From contig CAZIXA010000003.1 of the NCBI GenBank assembly GCA_964543295.1, positions 41,425 through 105,424 of the forward strand: a DNA stretch of 64,000 nt. Reading direction: 5' to 3'. Origin of the DNA: AE-B3B sp964543295 (lineage in GTDB: Bacteria; Aerophobota; Aerophobia; Aerophobales; AE-B3A). The notes under the pieces were generated by a model. The model ran no database searches. It was not told the DNA's origin and saw only the letters and a list, made by a program, of their open reading frames with translations. This document shows, in pieces, positions 16,237 to 24,226 of the stretch; position 1 is the first letter of the stretch, and the number at the start of each line of letters is the position of its first letter. A program made the position numbers and the translations under genes.

Positions 16237-17013
16237 TTAAAACGATCTTTGCCAGCCAAGTTCATTTGATATCTCCTCGGCTGCTTGTTTAACCATCCTG
16301 GCTAATTCCTCTTTTCGTCCTCGTCTCATACGGAAAGTCGGTCCAGCAATGCCAATAACCCCTGCTATCTTTTTTGAATGATCAAATATGGGGGCGGCGA
16401 TGCGTCGGACCCCGAGCCTTACCTCCTGATCATCAAAAGCGTATCCGTTGGCTCGGATTTCTTTCAATTCTTCTTTTAACCTCTCGGCATCGGTGATGGT
16501 ATTTTCCGTAAACCTCTTTAACCCTCCTTCTCTTATAATATATTCAAAGTCTTCTTCAGACATATAGGCCAGAAAAACCTTTCCTACAGCGGTTGGATGC
16601 AAAGTTGAGTATCTGCTTCCGATATGGGCTACCAGCCTTACAGACTCGTAGCTTTCGTGCTTGTCGATATAAACTATCTCTTTGTCATCCAGAATAGCCA
16701 GTTCAACAGTTTCTTTCGATTTCTCCATCAGCCTCTGCATTGAAACTCTTGCCTTTTCTCGTAAATCCAGTCTGTCTAGAAGTCTGTCGCCAAGGGTCAA
16801 AAGCTTTAAAGTCAGTTGGTATTTCCTAGTTACAGAATTGTGGCTAACATAGCCCCTTTGCTGTAAATTAGAGAGCAATCGTGAAAGCGAAGGTTTCGGG
16901 ATATTCAGAGAAGAGCTGAGCTCAGAAAAAGATAGCTCTCGCCGCTCATTTGCCAAAAATTCGATGATACTGAGAACCCTATCCACCGCTGGAATTAGTT
17001 TTTGCCTATCCAT
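16237..17013 (-). CDS. IclR-family transcriptional regulator
   Basis: 258 residues. A winged HTH occupies about 8-70 (SIIEFLANERRELSFSELSS, then LNIPKPSLSRLLSNLQQRGY). The effector-binding domain (about 85-250) has HIGSRYSTLHPTAVGKVFLA and the C-terminal GVRRIAAPIFDHSKKIAGVI. Targets are unknown; the downstream sulfatase is broken, so the original operon may be lost. A perfect palindrome next to its start suggests autoregulation. Confidence 0.93.
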   Translation of the reverse strand: MDRQKLIPAVDRVLSIIEFLANERRELSFSELSSSLNIPKPSLSRLLSNLQQRGYVSHNSVTRKYQLTLKLLTLGDRLLDRLDLREKARVSMQRLMEKSKETVELAILDDKEIVYIDKHESYESVRLVAHIGSRYSTLHPTAVGKVFLAYMSEEDFEYIIREGGLKRFTENTITDAERLKEELKEIRANGYAFDDQEVRLGVRRIAAPIFDHSKKIAGVIGIAGPTFRMRRGRKEELARMVKQAAEEISNELGWQRSF

Positions 17014-17015
17014 TA

Positions 17016-17081
17016 TTTCATATATGAAACAAAGGTCTTGTTTATTTAACCTAATAATAACATAAAAATCTCAAGTGTCAA
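17016..17081 (-). promoter_or_regulatory. iclR promoter with perfect palindromic operator
   Basis: TTGACA (17076-17081) and TATTAT (17054-17059) are 16 bases apart on the minus strand. TTTCATATATGAAA (17016-17029), a perfect 14-bp palindrome, lies between the transcription start and the ATG at 17013, resembling operators of IclR/KdgR proteins. Confidence 0.6.
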
Positions 17082-17273
17082 TCCCCCTCTTTTCACTTCT
17101 TCATAACCGGATGAGCCAAAATATTGATGGGATAAGATCATCCATTTTGGGAGGGCTGCTAAAGGAAAGGAGGCGATGGAAGGGAGGTATATTCAGTGAA
17201 AAAGGAAAGTTTAAAGAAAGAAAGTTTTCGGTGACTCCCGTTAAAAAAGAATGTTCCGGAAATCTTAGCCCCT

Positions 17274-18008
17274 TTACCCGTCCTCTATCTCTCTGCTTAA
17301 GATTATGGCCTCGGCAACCTCACGCATGGATTTACGGGTATTCATGCTCTGCTTCTGGATTCTTCGGTATGCTTCCTCCCCAGAAAGCCCCAGCCTTTGC
17401 ATCAAAATATCTTTGGCCCGTTCCACCAGTTTGCGGGCTTCAAGCTCTTCTTGAATCACCCTTGTCTTTACCATCAGTTCTGTATTCTCGATAGCAATGG
17501 CAGCCTGATTGGCCACTGTGGTGAGAACATCTACCTCCATTTTAGAGAATTTATGGGGACGTGAGGTATAGCAGTTGATCACTCCAATAGTCCGGCCCTT
17601 AACGCTCAAGGGAACACATAGCAGTGATTTTAGACCCTCTTTTTTGGCTATGTCCTTATACTTATACTCTGTCCTCTTCATAACATCAAATACAGCAATG
17701 GGCCTACTCCCTTTCACCACCTTACCAGCGATACCCTCTCCCATCTTCAATGGAGGCTTCTTGTTGTACTCTTCGCTGATACTCTGAGTAGCCCTGATAA
17801 TTAGTTTTTCCTCTTTTTCGTCCAACAACATTAAAGAGCAGATTTTAGAATTCATTACCTGAGCTGTCACGGCAACAATTAGCCTTAAGATATCCTCAAG
17901 GTAAAGATCTGAGGATATAGCCTTACTTATCTTGGAAAGAGCCTCTATCTTTTCCACATAAGAAGGAGACTCTCTGTTTACCCTAGCCGAATCTTTGGAT
18001 TGTCGCAT
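17274..18008 (-). CDS. GAF-ANTAR RNA-binding antitermination regulator
   Basis: 244 residues. A GAF sensor domain occupies about 25-170 (MGEGIAGKVVKGSRPIAVFD, CVPLSVKGRTIGVINCY). A short coiled segment follows, then an ANTAR domain at about 185-240 (KLVERAKDILMQRLGLSGEE, AYRRIQKQSMNTRKSMREVA). ANTAR domains bind paired hexaloop hairpins and stop terminator formation. The matching RNA is seen at 10184-10222, upstream of the glutamate-synthase-like and ntrBC genes. No receiver domain is present, so control is probably by a ligand of the GAF domain. Lies 40 bp after nadE on the same strand. Confidence 0.92.
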   Translation of the reverse strand: MRQSKDSARVNRESPSYVEKIEALSKISKAISSDLYLEDILRLIVAVTAQVMNSKICSLMLLDEKEEKLIIRATQSISEEYNKKPPLKMGEGIAGKVVKGSRPIAVFDVMKRTEYKYKDIAKKEGLKSLLCVPLSVKGRTIGVINCYTSRPHKFSKMEVDVLTTVANQAAIAIENTELMVKTRVIQEELEARKLVERAKDILMQRLGLSGEEAYRRIQKQSMNTRKSMREVAEAIILSREIEDG

Positions 18009-18044
18009 TTTACTTTTCCCTAGAACAAAGGGGTTATTTTGTTG

Positions 18045-18071
18045 AATGTCAAATGTTGAGACCTGACCCCT
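18045..18071. repeat. 27-bp repeat, copy 1
   Basis: Starts AATGTCAAATGTTGAGACCT and is identical over 27 bases to 49381-49407. Here it supplies the last codons and stop of nadE. Confidence 0.85.
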
Positions 18072-18786
18072 CTATAAACACAGGAACCGGGGACCTTTTA
18101 TGTTCGGACCTTTTCTTTAACTCCTTTACCCTGGCTACCATGCCGGGGGCAAGGGTATCGGTTTTACCCGATTCTATGGCCAAAATAATTCTATCTAGAT
18201 CCGAGTAGCTCAGGCCTATTTCTCCTTCATCGGTTTGTTCTTTCCACAACCCAGCACTTGGCGTTCTTTTTATTATCTCATCCGGAATTCCCAAACTTAC
18301 AGCCAGCTCCCTCACCTGGGTCTTCAAAAGATCTCCTAGAGGAAGGATATCACATCCTCCATCCCCATATTTGGTAAAATAACCTATGAGGATTTCACTT
18401 TTATTTCCTGTCCCGGCCACTAAATAATTCAAATTATTGGCAAAATAATATAGAGTGGTCATTCGCAGTCTCGGTTTCAAATTGGCCAAAGCTAGCTTCT
18501 CGGCGGAAGGGAGAATTCCGAGGAATCTTTCGTAAACAGGGTCAAGAGCTATGTGTTCTGTCCTCATATTCAACTTTTTAGCCATCAAGCCAGCGTAGTG
18601 CTCATCCAAAGATTCACTATGGCAGGGTATAATCAGCCCCAGCACTTTGTCTTTCATGGCCATCTTGGCCAAACAGGCAACTACCGAGGAATCTACCCCT
18701 CCACTCAGACCAACTACCACACCCTCAGCCCCTGCCTCCTGGACCTTTTCCCTAATCCAGTTAGCTATCCGATCTTCTAGCTTCAT
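18049..18786 (-). CDS. nadE: Ammonia-dependent NAD+ synthase
   Basis: 245 residues, the synthetase domain alone. The PP-loop reads VGLSGGVDSSVV near residue 27; AGTGNKSE and the ammonia/substrate segment FTKYGDGGCDILPLGDLLKT follow, then PSAGLWKEQTDEGE. It lacks the nitrilase domain of the enzyme at 1-1282 and so uses free ammonia. The last codons (SGLNI, stop) lie inside a 27-base sequence repeated exactly at 49381-49407. Probably in one unit with the HIT gene upstream and the GAF-ANTAR gene downstream. Confidence 0.95.
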   Translation of the reverse strand: MKLEDRIANWIREKVQEAGAEGVVVGLSGGVDSSVVACLAKMAMKDKVLGLIIPCHSESLDEHYAGLMAKKLNMRTEHIALDPVYERFLGILPSAEKLALANLKPRLRMTTLYYFANNLNYLVAGTGNKSEILIGYFTKYGDGGCDILPLGDLLKTQVRELAVSLGIPDEIIKRTPSAGLWKEQTDEGEIGLSYSDLDRIILAIESGKTDTLAPGMVARVKELKKRSEHKRSPVPVFIEGSGLNI

Positions 18787-18813
18787 TTTTATCCAGTGCT
18801 TAAACCATCAAAA

Positions 18814-19287
18814 TTACATATTCTCCTTTAATTTTCGATAGGTCTTGCGCAAAGACTCTGAGATTATCTTGGTATTTGAAATAAGAGGCATGAAATTGGT
18901 GTCCCCTTTCCAACGGGGAACCACGTGGAGATGTAAATGATCGACTATACCTGCCCCGGCTACACTTCCCAGATTCATCCCCACATTAAAACCCTCAGGG
19001 CGTAAAACCTTCTTAAGCAAAGTTATCATGCGAGAGAGAATCTCCATTATTTCCTTTGCCTCATCATCCTCTAAACTCTCAACTGAGTCAATGTGACGGT
19101 ACGGAGCTATCATGAGGTGACCGTTATTGTAAGGATAGGCATTAAGCATCACCAGACACCTTTTCCCCCTGAAGAGAATGTGGTTGTCTTCATCCTTATC
19201 TTGCTTGGGTTTTTCGCAAAATATGCATTTGCCCTCCTTTTCGCCCAGGATATACTCAATTCGCCAGGGAGCCCATAGTCTCTTCAT
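18814..19287 (-). CDS. HIT-family hydrolase/phosphorylase
   Basis: About 157 residues from the ATG at 19287 (MKRLWAPWRIEYILG); a GTG at 19302 is an alternative. A CIFCEKP segment gives two cysteines of a probable zinc site. The histidine triad is HLHLHVVPRW near residue 120. The WAPWR start is typical of Ap4A phosphorylase/hydrolase-like HIT proteins. The substrate is probably a dinucleoside polyphosphate or other nucleotide conjugate. Confidence 0.9.
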   Translation of the reverse strand: MKRLWAPWRIEYILGEKEGKCIFCEKPKQDKDEDNHILFRGKRCLVMLNAYPYNNGHLMIAPYRHIDSVESLEDDEAKEIMEILSRMITLLKKVLRPEGFNVGMNLGSVAGAGIVDHLHLHVVPRWKGDTNFMPLISNTKIISESLRKTYRKLKENM

Positions 19288-19403
19288 GTGATGACCCACC
19301 AATTGCTTATTTTATGGCTAACCTAGCATAATTATTGAGTTTTGTCAACCTTGACATCTAAAATATCCCCTATAAAATAGAAAAGAAGTTGTGTGTTTTC
19401 TTT

Positions 19404-19519
19404 TGTGCATAACTCACAAGATGGGCCTGGAGTGGGGATTTGGATGAAGAAGGGGAGTGCCTTGATAAAACTTTTTTCTTAATTCTGAAGGGTTTTTAGT
19501 TATCCACACCTGTGGATAA
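19404..19519. promoter_or_regulatory. DnaA boxes upstream of dnaA
   Basis: TTATCCACA (19500-19508) and its inverted copy TGTGGATAA (19511-19519) are perfect DnaA boxes two bases apart. A third, TGTGCATAA (19404-19412), fits TTATNCACA inverted. They can serve dnaA autoregulation and as the upstream half of a bipartite origin. Confidence 0.85.
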
Positions 19520-19558
19520 CTCTGTGATTAACTTCTGACGGTGAAAAGAGTTTTTTCG

Positions 19559-20884
19559 ATGATCGATCGAGAGAAAAGCGTCTGGGAACAGCTTCTATCC
19601 AAGCTAGAGAAAAAACTCAAGCCACAGAACTTTAAGACCTGGTTTAAACCCACCCAATTATATTCAGCTACCTCAGAAAAGCTGACCATTATGGTTCCCA
19701 ATGATTTCTTTAAAAAATGGTTAGATAGACGCTATAGTGGGCTAATAAAAAGAGAGATTACCAAGATTAGCGGGCATGAAATGGAGGTAGATTTTATTCT
19801 TCCTCCAAAATACAACAGTATTAAAAAGAGAAAAAATGTTAGCTTTAAGAAAAAACGTTCTGTTTCCCGGTTAAACCCTAGATTTCACTTCAATAGCTTT
19901 GTGGTAGGAAATAATAACCGATTAGCCCATGCGGCGGCTCTGGCAGTAGCTCAATCTCCTGCGCGTGCTTACAACCCTTTGTTTATCTATGGGAAGGTAG
20001 GGTTAGGAAAGACTCATCTCTTGCAAGCTATCGGTCACTATATTACGGAAAATAGTGAGTTAACCTTTACCTATCTATCTTCTGAACAATTTACCAATGA
20101 GTTAATAAATGCCATTAGGGACGATAAAACAACTGTTTTTAGAAGAAAGTACAGAAATACCGATGTTCTACTGGTGGATGATATTCATTTCTTGGCCGGG
20201 AAAGAGAGAACTCAGGAGGAGTTTTTTCATACTTTTAATGCCTTACATGAAGCCCACAAACAGATAGTTCTTTCAAGTGATAGATCCCCTATAGAGATTC
20301 CTACCTTAGAGAAAAGGCTTCAATCACGTTTTGAATGGGGCCTTATTGCTGATATTCAGTCTCCAGACCTGGAAACGAGGATTGCTATTTTAAAAAAGAA
20401 AGCAGAAATCGAAAATATGGAGCTTCCTGATGAAGTAGCTACCTTTATTGCTGAGAGAATAAAAACTAACATTCGTAAGTTAGAGGGCTGTCTGGTAAGA
20501 ATAACTGCTCATTCTTCTCTATTTAAAGAAAAAATAGATATGAATTCAGTTAAGGAAATCTTAAAAGGTATTCTTCCTGAAGAAAAACCCAGACCGATTA
20601 CGGTAGAGTCGGTCCAAAAAACAGTTAGTAAATACTATAAGATTAAAGAATCAACAATTAAAGGGAAAAAGAGAATTAGATCTATTGTTTTTCCCAGACA
20701 AATAGCTATGTACCTGTGCCGGGAGCTCACCGAGGATTCTTTTCCAGAAATTGGAGCAAAGTTTGGCGGCAAAGATCACACAACGGTCATGTATGCCTGG
20801 AGAAAGATAGTAGAACAAGCTAAGAAAGATGAGGTTTTAAGTAATGAACTAAAAGAATTAGAGAACATACTAAAAACCTCTTAA
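19559..20884 (+). CDS. dnaA: Chromosomal replication initiator DnaA
   Basis: 441 residues from the ATG at 19559; a GTG at 19541 in frame is an alternative. Domain I (1-80) has WFKPTQLYS. The AAA+ domain has YNPLFIYGKVGLGKTHLLQA and LLVDDIHFLAGKERTQEEFF. Domain IV carries the DnaA-box recognition signature GGKDHTTVMYAWRKI near residue 405. DnaA boxes lie on both sides of the gene. Confidence 0.98.
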   Translation: MIDREKSVWEQLLSKLEKKLKPQNFKTWFKPTQLYSATSEKLTIMVPNDFFKKWLDRRYSGLIKREITKISGHEMEVDFILPPKYNSIKKRKNVSFKKKRSVSRLNPRFHFNSFVVGNNNRLAHAAALAVAQSPARAYNPLFIYGKVGLGKTHLLQAIGHYITENSELTFTYLSSEQFTNELINAIRDDKTTVFRRKYRNTDVLLVDDIHFLAGKERTQEEFFHTFNALHEAHKQIVLSSDRSPIEIPTLEKRLQSRFEWGLIADIQSPDLETRIAILKKKAEIENMELPDEVATFIAERIKTNIRKLEGCLVRITAHSSLFKEKIDMNSVKEILKGILPEEKPRPITVESVQKTVSKYYKIKESTIKGKKRIRSIVFPRQIAMYLCRELTEDSFPEIGAKFGGKDHTTVMYAWRKIVEQAKKDEVLSNELKELENILKTS

Positions 20885-20940
20885 TATCCTGGGTAATATT
20901 TGAGGATAGAAGTTAATAAGAACTTAAAAAGTTCCGTGAT

Positions 20941-21090
20941 TGTGAATAAGATAGAAAAGTTTAGTTATTATCCTCATGTTTATCTTTTTATCCTGAACAG
21001 GTGGAAGTATAGTTTTCGCGTTTATCCCCATAACTCACAACTATTACTACTACTATTACTACTACTATTACTATTTATTTATAAAACAAT
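20941..21090 (+). other. Replication origin unwinding region (oriC) downstream of dnaA
   Basis: A perfect DnaA box TGTGAATAA (20941-20949) and degenerate boxes in TTTATCCCCATAACTCACAA (21021-21040) are followed directly by an array of CTA/TTA/ACT triplets (21041-21075). It reads TACTACTATTACTAC on this strand, i.e. TAG/TAA trios on the other. AT-rich TTTATTTATAAAAC comes next. The order box, DnaA-trios, AT-rich tract matches the Bacillus subtilis basal unwinding system. 21091-21146 shows nothing further. Confidence 0.75.
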
Positions 21091-21146
21091 AGACATAGGG
21101 ATGTAATTATTCTTTCTTTTATCAGAGAATAGCTGAATACTTACAG

Positions 21147-21392
21147 CTATTTTTCGGTGGAGGAGGGAGTTTCTTCCTTCTGGGACTCTTCCTCAAGACT
21201 CTCCGGCTTTAGTTTACCCTCCGCAATCTCCTTTAAAACGAGGGTAGGCAGTTTCTCGTGAGTGTCCTCCAGGACCATTTTATCTTTCTCTTTAACAAGT
21301 TGCCTGACTCTTCGAATGGCCAAACGGGTAAGTTCATATTTATCTTCTATCCCACTTTTACGTAATAAATCATCAGTAGAGAATTTAATCAG
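21147..21392 (-). CDS. rpoZ: RNA polymerase omega subunit with a non-AUG start
   Basis: 81 residues. The family core is DKYELTRLAIRRVRQL near residue 20, with an acidic tail (LEEESQKEETPSST). The frame has an in-frame TAA directly before CTG-ATT-AAA, and the next ATG (codon 39) lies after the core, so the start must be CTG (21392) or ATT (21389). AAAGGAG lies six bases before the CTG. Encoded 23 bp after gmk, the common gmk-rpoZ order. Confidence 0.88.
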   Translation of the reverse strand: MIKFSTDDLLRKSGIEDKYELTRLAIRRVRQLVKEKDKMVLEDTHEKLPTLVLKEIAEGKLKPESLEEESQKEETPSSTEK

Positions 21393-21415
21393 TTAAAACT
21401 CCTTTTAGTTTGATA

Positions 21416-22045
21416 TCATCGGTCAAAATCTCTCAATTCTCGTACGGGTACTCTATTCATTCGACAGCGTTCCGCTCTGATTATGGCGGTCAAGTCATCC
21501 AAAGCTCTATTTATATCGTCGTTTATTATTAAATAATCATAATAAGGCGCATACTCAATCTCTTTTTTTGCCTGTATTATCCTTTCCTTAACCCTCTCGT
21601 AATCCTCGGTACGCCGGCTTTTTAATCGCCTTTCTAACTCCTGCCAAGAGGGGGGAAGAAGAAAAATTAGCACCACCTGAGGATAGTTTTTCTTGATTTG
21701 GGTCCCGCCCTTAACATCAACCTCCAGCACTACATCCTTTTCCGCTTCTATGGCTTTATTTAAAAGATTAGCTGAGGTTCCGTAAAGTTGCTCGTGCACC
21801 TTTGCCCATTCCACGAATTTTCGGTCCTCTATCATTTTTTGGAATTCTGTGGGCGAGACAAAGTAATAATCTACCCCTTCTATCTCATTCTTACGAGGAT
21901 GCCGAGTAGTGAAAGATACCGAACAAGTAAATGAAGGTGAGTTTTGGAGAAGTCTTTTGCAGAGGGTAGTTTTGCCCGCTCCTGAAGGAGCAGAAATAAC
22001 CACAATTAAACTCTTCTTTTTAAACAAATTTCTCCTTTTATTCAT
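21416..22045 (-). CDS. gmk: Guanylate kinase
   Basis: GMP + ATP to GDP + ADP. 209 residues. P-loop SAPSGAGKTTL near residue 18. GMP-binding residues lie in SFTTRHPRKNEIEGVDYYFV, then ExxxVHEQLYGTS and the lid RRTEDYERVKERI. The usual length is about 200. Lies between yicC and rpoZ, all co-directional. Confidence 0.97.
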   Translation of the reverse strand: MNKRRNLFKKKSLIVVISAPSGAGKTTLCKRLLQNSPSFTCSVSFTTRHPRKNEIEGVDYYFVSPTEFQKMIEDRKFVEWAKVHEQLYGTSANLLNKAIEAEKDVVLEVDVKGGTQIKKNYPQVVLIFLLPPSWQELERRLKSRRTEDYERVKERIIQAKKEIEYAPYYDYLIINDDINRALDDLTAIIRAERCRMNRVPVRELRDFDR

Positions 22046-22141
22046 AGAAAATGATTTTTGAGGATTTAGAGTTAAGCACCAAAGACCTACCTAGATTAGC
22101 TAAGTTCTAAATTCCCTCTTACTCATAAGTGGTTGGTTAGT

Positions 22142-23017
22142 CTATTCGATGTTCTGAACTTCCTCTCTGATTCTTTCTAAATCCTCTTTAATTTGGACAA
22201 CAAGGCGAGAGATAATAAAAGAATTAGCTTTTGCTCCCATGGTGTTAATTTCTCTATGGAGTTCCTGTAGTATAAATCTTATTTTTTTCCCCACTGACTC
22301 TTTCTGCTGCAAAGTGGTTTGTAACTCGCTTAAATGAGATTGAAATCTCAGCTTTTCCTCGCTGATGTCACCGCGTGAGATAAGGAAAGATAGCTCACGG
22401 GCGACCTTTTCCCTATCTTCTCCTAATGCCAAAAGGTTCTTCAGGTTTTCCTTTATCTTCTTTTGATAGAGGTTTCGAGCCGTTGGGATCTCTTCTTCCA
22501 GGTCGGAAAGTCTTTTTCGGATTCTCTTCAGGTACCGAAGAATACTTTGAAGATGCTCTTTTCCCTCCTTTCCCCTCATTTTGAGAACGTTATTTAGGGC
22601 CTTGGTTAAGGTTTTCTCTAGCATGGTCTCTAAATTCTTCTTGATCTGTGGTTTTCTAGGGGGTGAGATTACACCTGGAAGTGCTAAAAGATGGGAGAGA
22701 GTCACTCTGTCATTCAGCCCTAGGTTCTGGCAAAGCCCGGAAAGGGCATTTTTGTACGAGGTGACAAGCTCCCGATTTATCACTACTTCAGAGAGGAAAA
22801 GGGGTTTCCATTTAGCCTCAACATTAAGATTTACTTTCCCCCGCTTAATTTTTCCTCTGACCAACTGCCTAATTTTTTTCTCCCAGGCAAAAGGAATCGG
22901 CTCAGAAGATTTAACTTCTATTTCTAGGAACCGGTGGTTAACTGTGCTTACCTCCACATGGAGATCTGCTTCCTTGCTGCTTTCTCTTCCTTCCCCATAC
23001 CCGGTCATACTGTACAA
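22142..23017 (-). CDS. YicC/YloC-family endoribonuclease
   Basis: 291 residues, full length. N-terminal MYSMTGYGEG and C-terminal IREEVQNIE are the two family hallmarks. Members are RNA endonucleases linked to stationary-phase survival and RNA turnover. It is encoded immediately upstream of gmk-rpoZ, a conserved arrangement. The middle is strongly helical. Confidence 0.92.
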   Translation of the reverse strand: MYSMTGYGEGRESSKEADLHVEVSTVNHRFLEIEVKSSEPIPFAWEKKIRQLVRGKIKRGKVNLNVEAKWKPLFLSEVVINRELVTSYKNALSGLCQNLGLNDRVTLSHLLALPGVISPPRKPQIKKNLETMLEKTLTKALNNVLKMRGKEGKEHLQSILRYLKRIRKRLSDLEEEIPTARNLYQKKIKENLKNLLALGEDREKVARELSFLISRGDISEEKLRFQSHLSELQTTLQQKESVGKKIRFILQELHREINTMGAKANSFIISRLVVQIKEDLERIREEVQNIE

Positions 23018-23105
23018 TTAAAACACTCCCCCCGACTAATCATTATTATACCTTGCCCCTCTCCTCTGTCAAGAACTCCAACCAAAGAATTAATTCAGGC
23101 CCTTT

Positions 23106-23603
23106 TTAATGACCTGCATACTCATTCTCCAGGATTTTGTCCACCTGGTATGAATCCTTAAGCTCCTTTAGGATCTCCTTCAAGGATTTTCCCAGCACAT
23201 GATGAACAAGGTGGGGATTGATTTCTACCAGTGGTGTAAGGACGAACCTTCTTTTGTGTAGATGAGGATGGGGAACTATGAGGTCAACCTTGTCAACTAC
23301 TGCATCCTCGTAAAGCAAAAGATCTAGGTCTATCACCCGGGAGGTTTTCTTTTTTTCTCTGATTCTTCCCATCCTTTTCTCAATTTGAAGTAAGGTATCG
23401 AGCAGTCTTTTCGGGGATCGTTCTGTTTTCCCTTCCAGAACGCAGTTTACAAACCACCCCCCTTTCATGCCCACCGGCTCGGTAAGGTAGAAAGAGGATA
23501 TTTTTTCTACTACTATCTTCTCTTTAAGGTGATCCAGGGCGATTTCTATATTCTTAAGCCTATCGCCCTTATTTGAACCTAGCCCGATATAGACGACTGG
23601 CAT
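23106..23603 (-). CDS. folK: 2-amino-4-hydroxy-6-hydroxymethyldihydropteridine pyrophosphokinase
   Basis: Folate synthesis: transfers pyrophosphate from ATP to hydroxymethyl-dihydropterin. 165 residues. Signatures: YIGLGSNKGDR at the start, the pterin-binding region (ASFYLTEPVG-like, here SSFYLTEPVGMKGG), and SRVIDLDLLLYEDAVV. Its ATG directly follows the stop of the small Cys-rich gene (TAA then ATG). No folP or folB is adjacent. Confidence 0.96.
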   Translation of the reverse strand: MPVVYIGLGSNKGDRLKNIEIALDHLKEKIVVEKISSFYLTEPVGMKGGWFVNCVLEGKTERSPKRLLDTLLQIEKRMGRIREKKKTSRVIDLDLLLYEDAVVDKVDLIVPHPHLHKRRFVLTPLVEINPHLVHHVLGKSLKEILKELKDSYQVDKILENEYAGH

Positions 23604-23744
23604 TTATTTCCTGGCCTCAAAATATCTCCCACCACACTTCTCAGAATCCTTGGGGTTCCTGTCCCCTGGTATCTCCACCCCGAAGCATTTACCTTTTTTC
23701 TCATCCACCGGCTCATAATGGACACAGTCTCTACATTTTGCCAA
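23604..23744 (-). CDS. Small cysteine-rich protein (46 aa), HpdC/BssB-like Fe-S fold
   Basis: Starts with TTG at 23744, with GGGGAGG eight bases upstream, and ends one base before the folK ATG. The sequence AKCRDCVHYEPVDEKKGKCF, then a further Cys in SEKCGG, gives a C-x2-C...C...C arrangement. The pattern CxxC-H-(Y)-GKCFG-E-P resembles small Fe-S subunits of glycyl-radical decarboxylases (HpdC) and related stand-alone proteins. The function here is unknown; translational coupling to folK is likely. Confidence 0.6.
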   Translation of the reverse strand: MAKCRDCVHYEPVDEKKGKCFGVEIPGDRNPKDSEKCGGRYFEARK

Positions 23745-23774
23745 TTACCGCACCTCCCCTTTCTCCTCTTTTCA

Positions 23775-24029
23775 TCACCATTCCTCTTTGGTAAGTGCTG
23801 TTAAAGAAGCCTTTTCCCAGGCTATCGATTCATCTATGATCTCTGGAATTTTTTTATAGCCTTCCTCGTACTGTCTGATAAGCTTTTTCATACTTTTGGA
23901 CTCTTCCCATAGTTTAACCGCCTGTAAAACAGCTTTACTACGAGTTAATCTCTCCTGCTGCCTGAGCGCCTCCAGTTTCTTAAAATTCTCTTCAGGAATA
24001 CTTATGGCAAATTTCACTACCTTAATCAT
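23775..24029 (-). CDS. Ribbon-helix-helix (CopG-like) protein, possible orphan antitoxin
   Basis: 84 residues from the ATG at 24029, with AAGGAG six bases upstream. The N-terminus KVVKFAISIPEENFKKLEAL is the RHH strand and first helix, and RLTRSKAVLQAVKLWEE the second helix. The C-terminal half is charged and could wrap a toxin. No toxin gene adjoins it; the nearest PIN protein is 2.7 kb away. Confidence 0.75.
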   Translation of the reverse strand: MIKVVKFAISIPEENFKKLEALRQQERLTRSKAVLQAVKLWEESKSMKKLIRQYEEGYKKIPEIIDESIAWEKASLTALTKEEW

Positions 24030-24189
24030 GAGGCTCTCCTTGGGAATGATATTTTCATACCCTAGTATGACCATATCCCTATGTCAATCCTATCTTCTTA
24101 CTCCCCCTTTTGATCTTAATTTGCAGGCTTACCTCACAATAAAGATTTTTCAACTTTCTGTTTCACTCTGCCTCCAGCTGGAAGGAGAC

Positions 24190-24226
24190 ATTTCAATCCC
24201 CTATTCATCGGGTCTCACTTTCCTAC
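24190..24226. CRISPR. Single CRISPR repeat remnant
   Basis: On the minus strand it starts GTAGGAAAGTGAGACCCGAT and ends AATAGGGGATTGAAAT, 37 bases. The GGGATTGAAAY 3' end is typical of repeats processed by Cas6. Only one copy is present, with no spacer array. It overlaps the stop codon of the truncated cas6 frame, suggesting recombination between cas6 and an array. Confidence 0.5.

Noticed and set aside
20900..21106. 68-codon reading frame on the plus strand
   Set aside because: It lies across the origin elements, and its leucine run is the translated DnaA-trio array.
24190..24226. A functional CRISPR array
   Set aside because: Only one repeat-like unit is present, with no spacers and only a truncated cas6.
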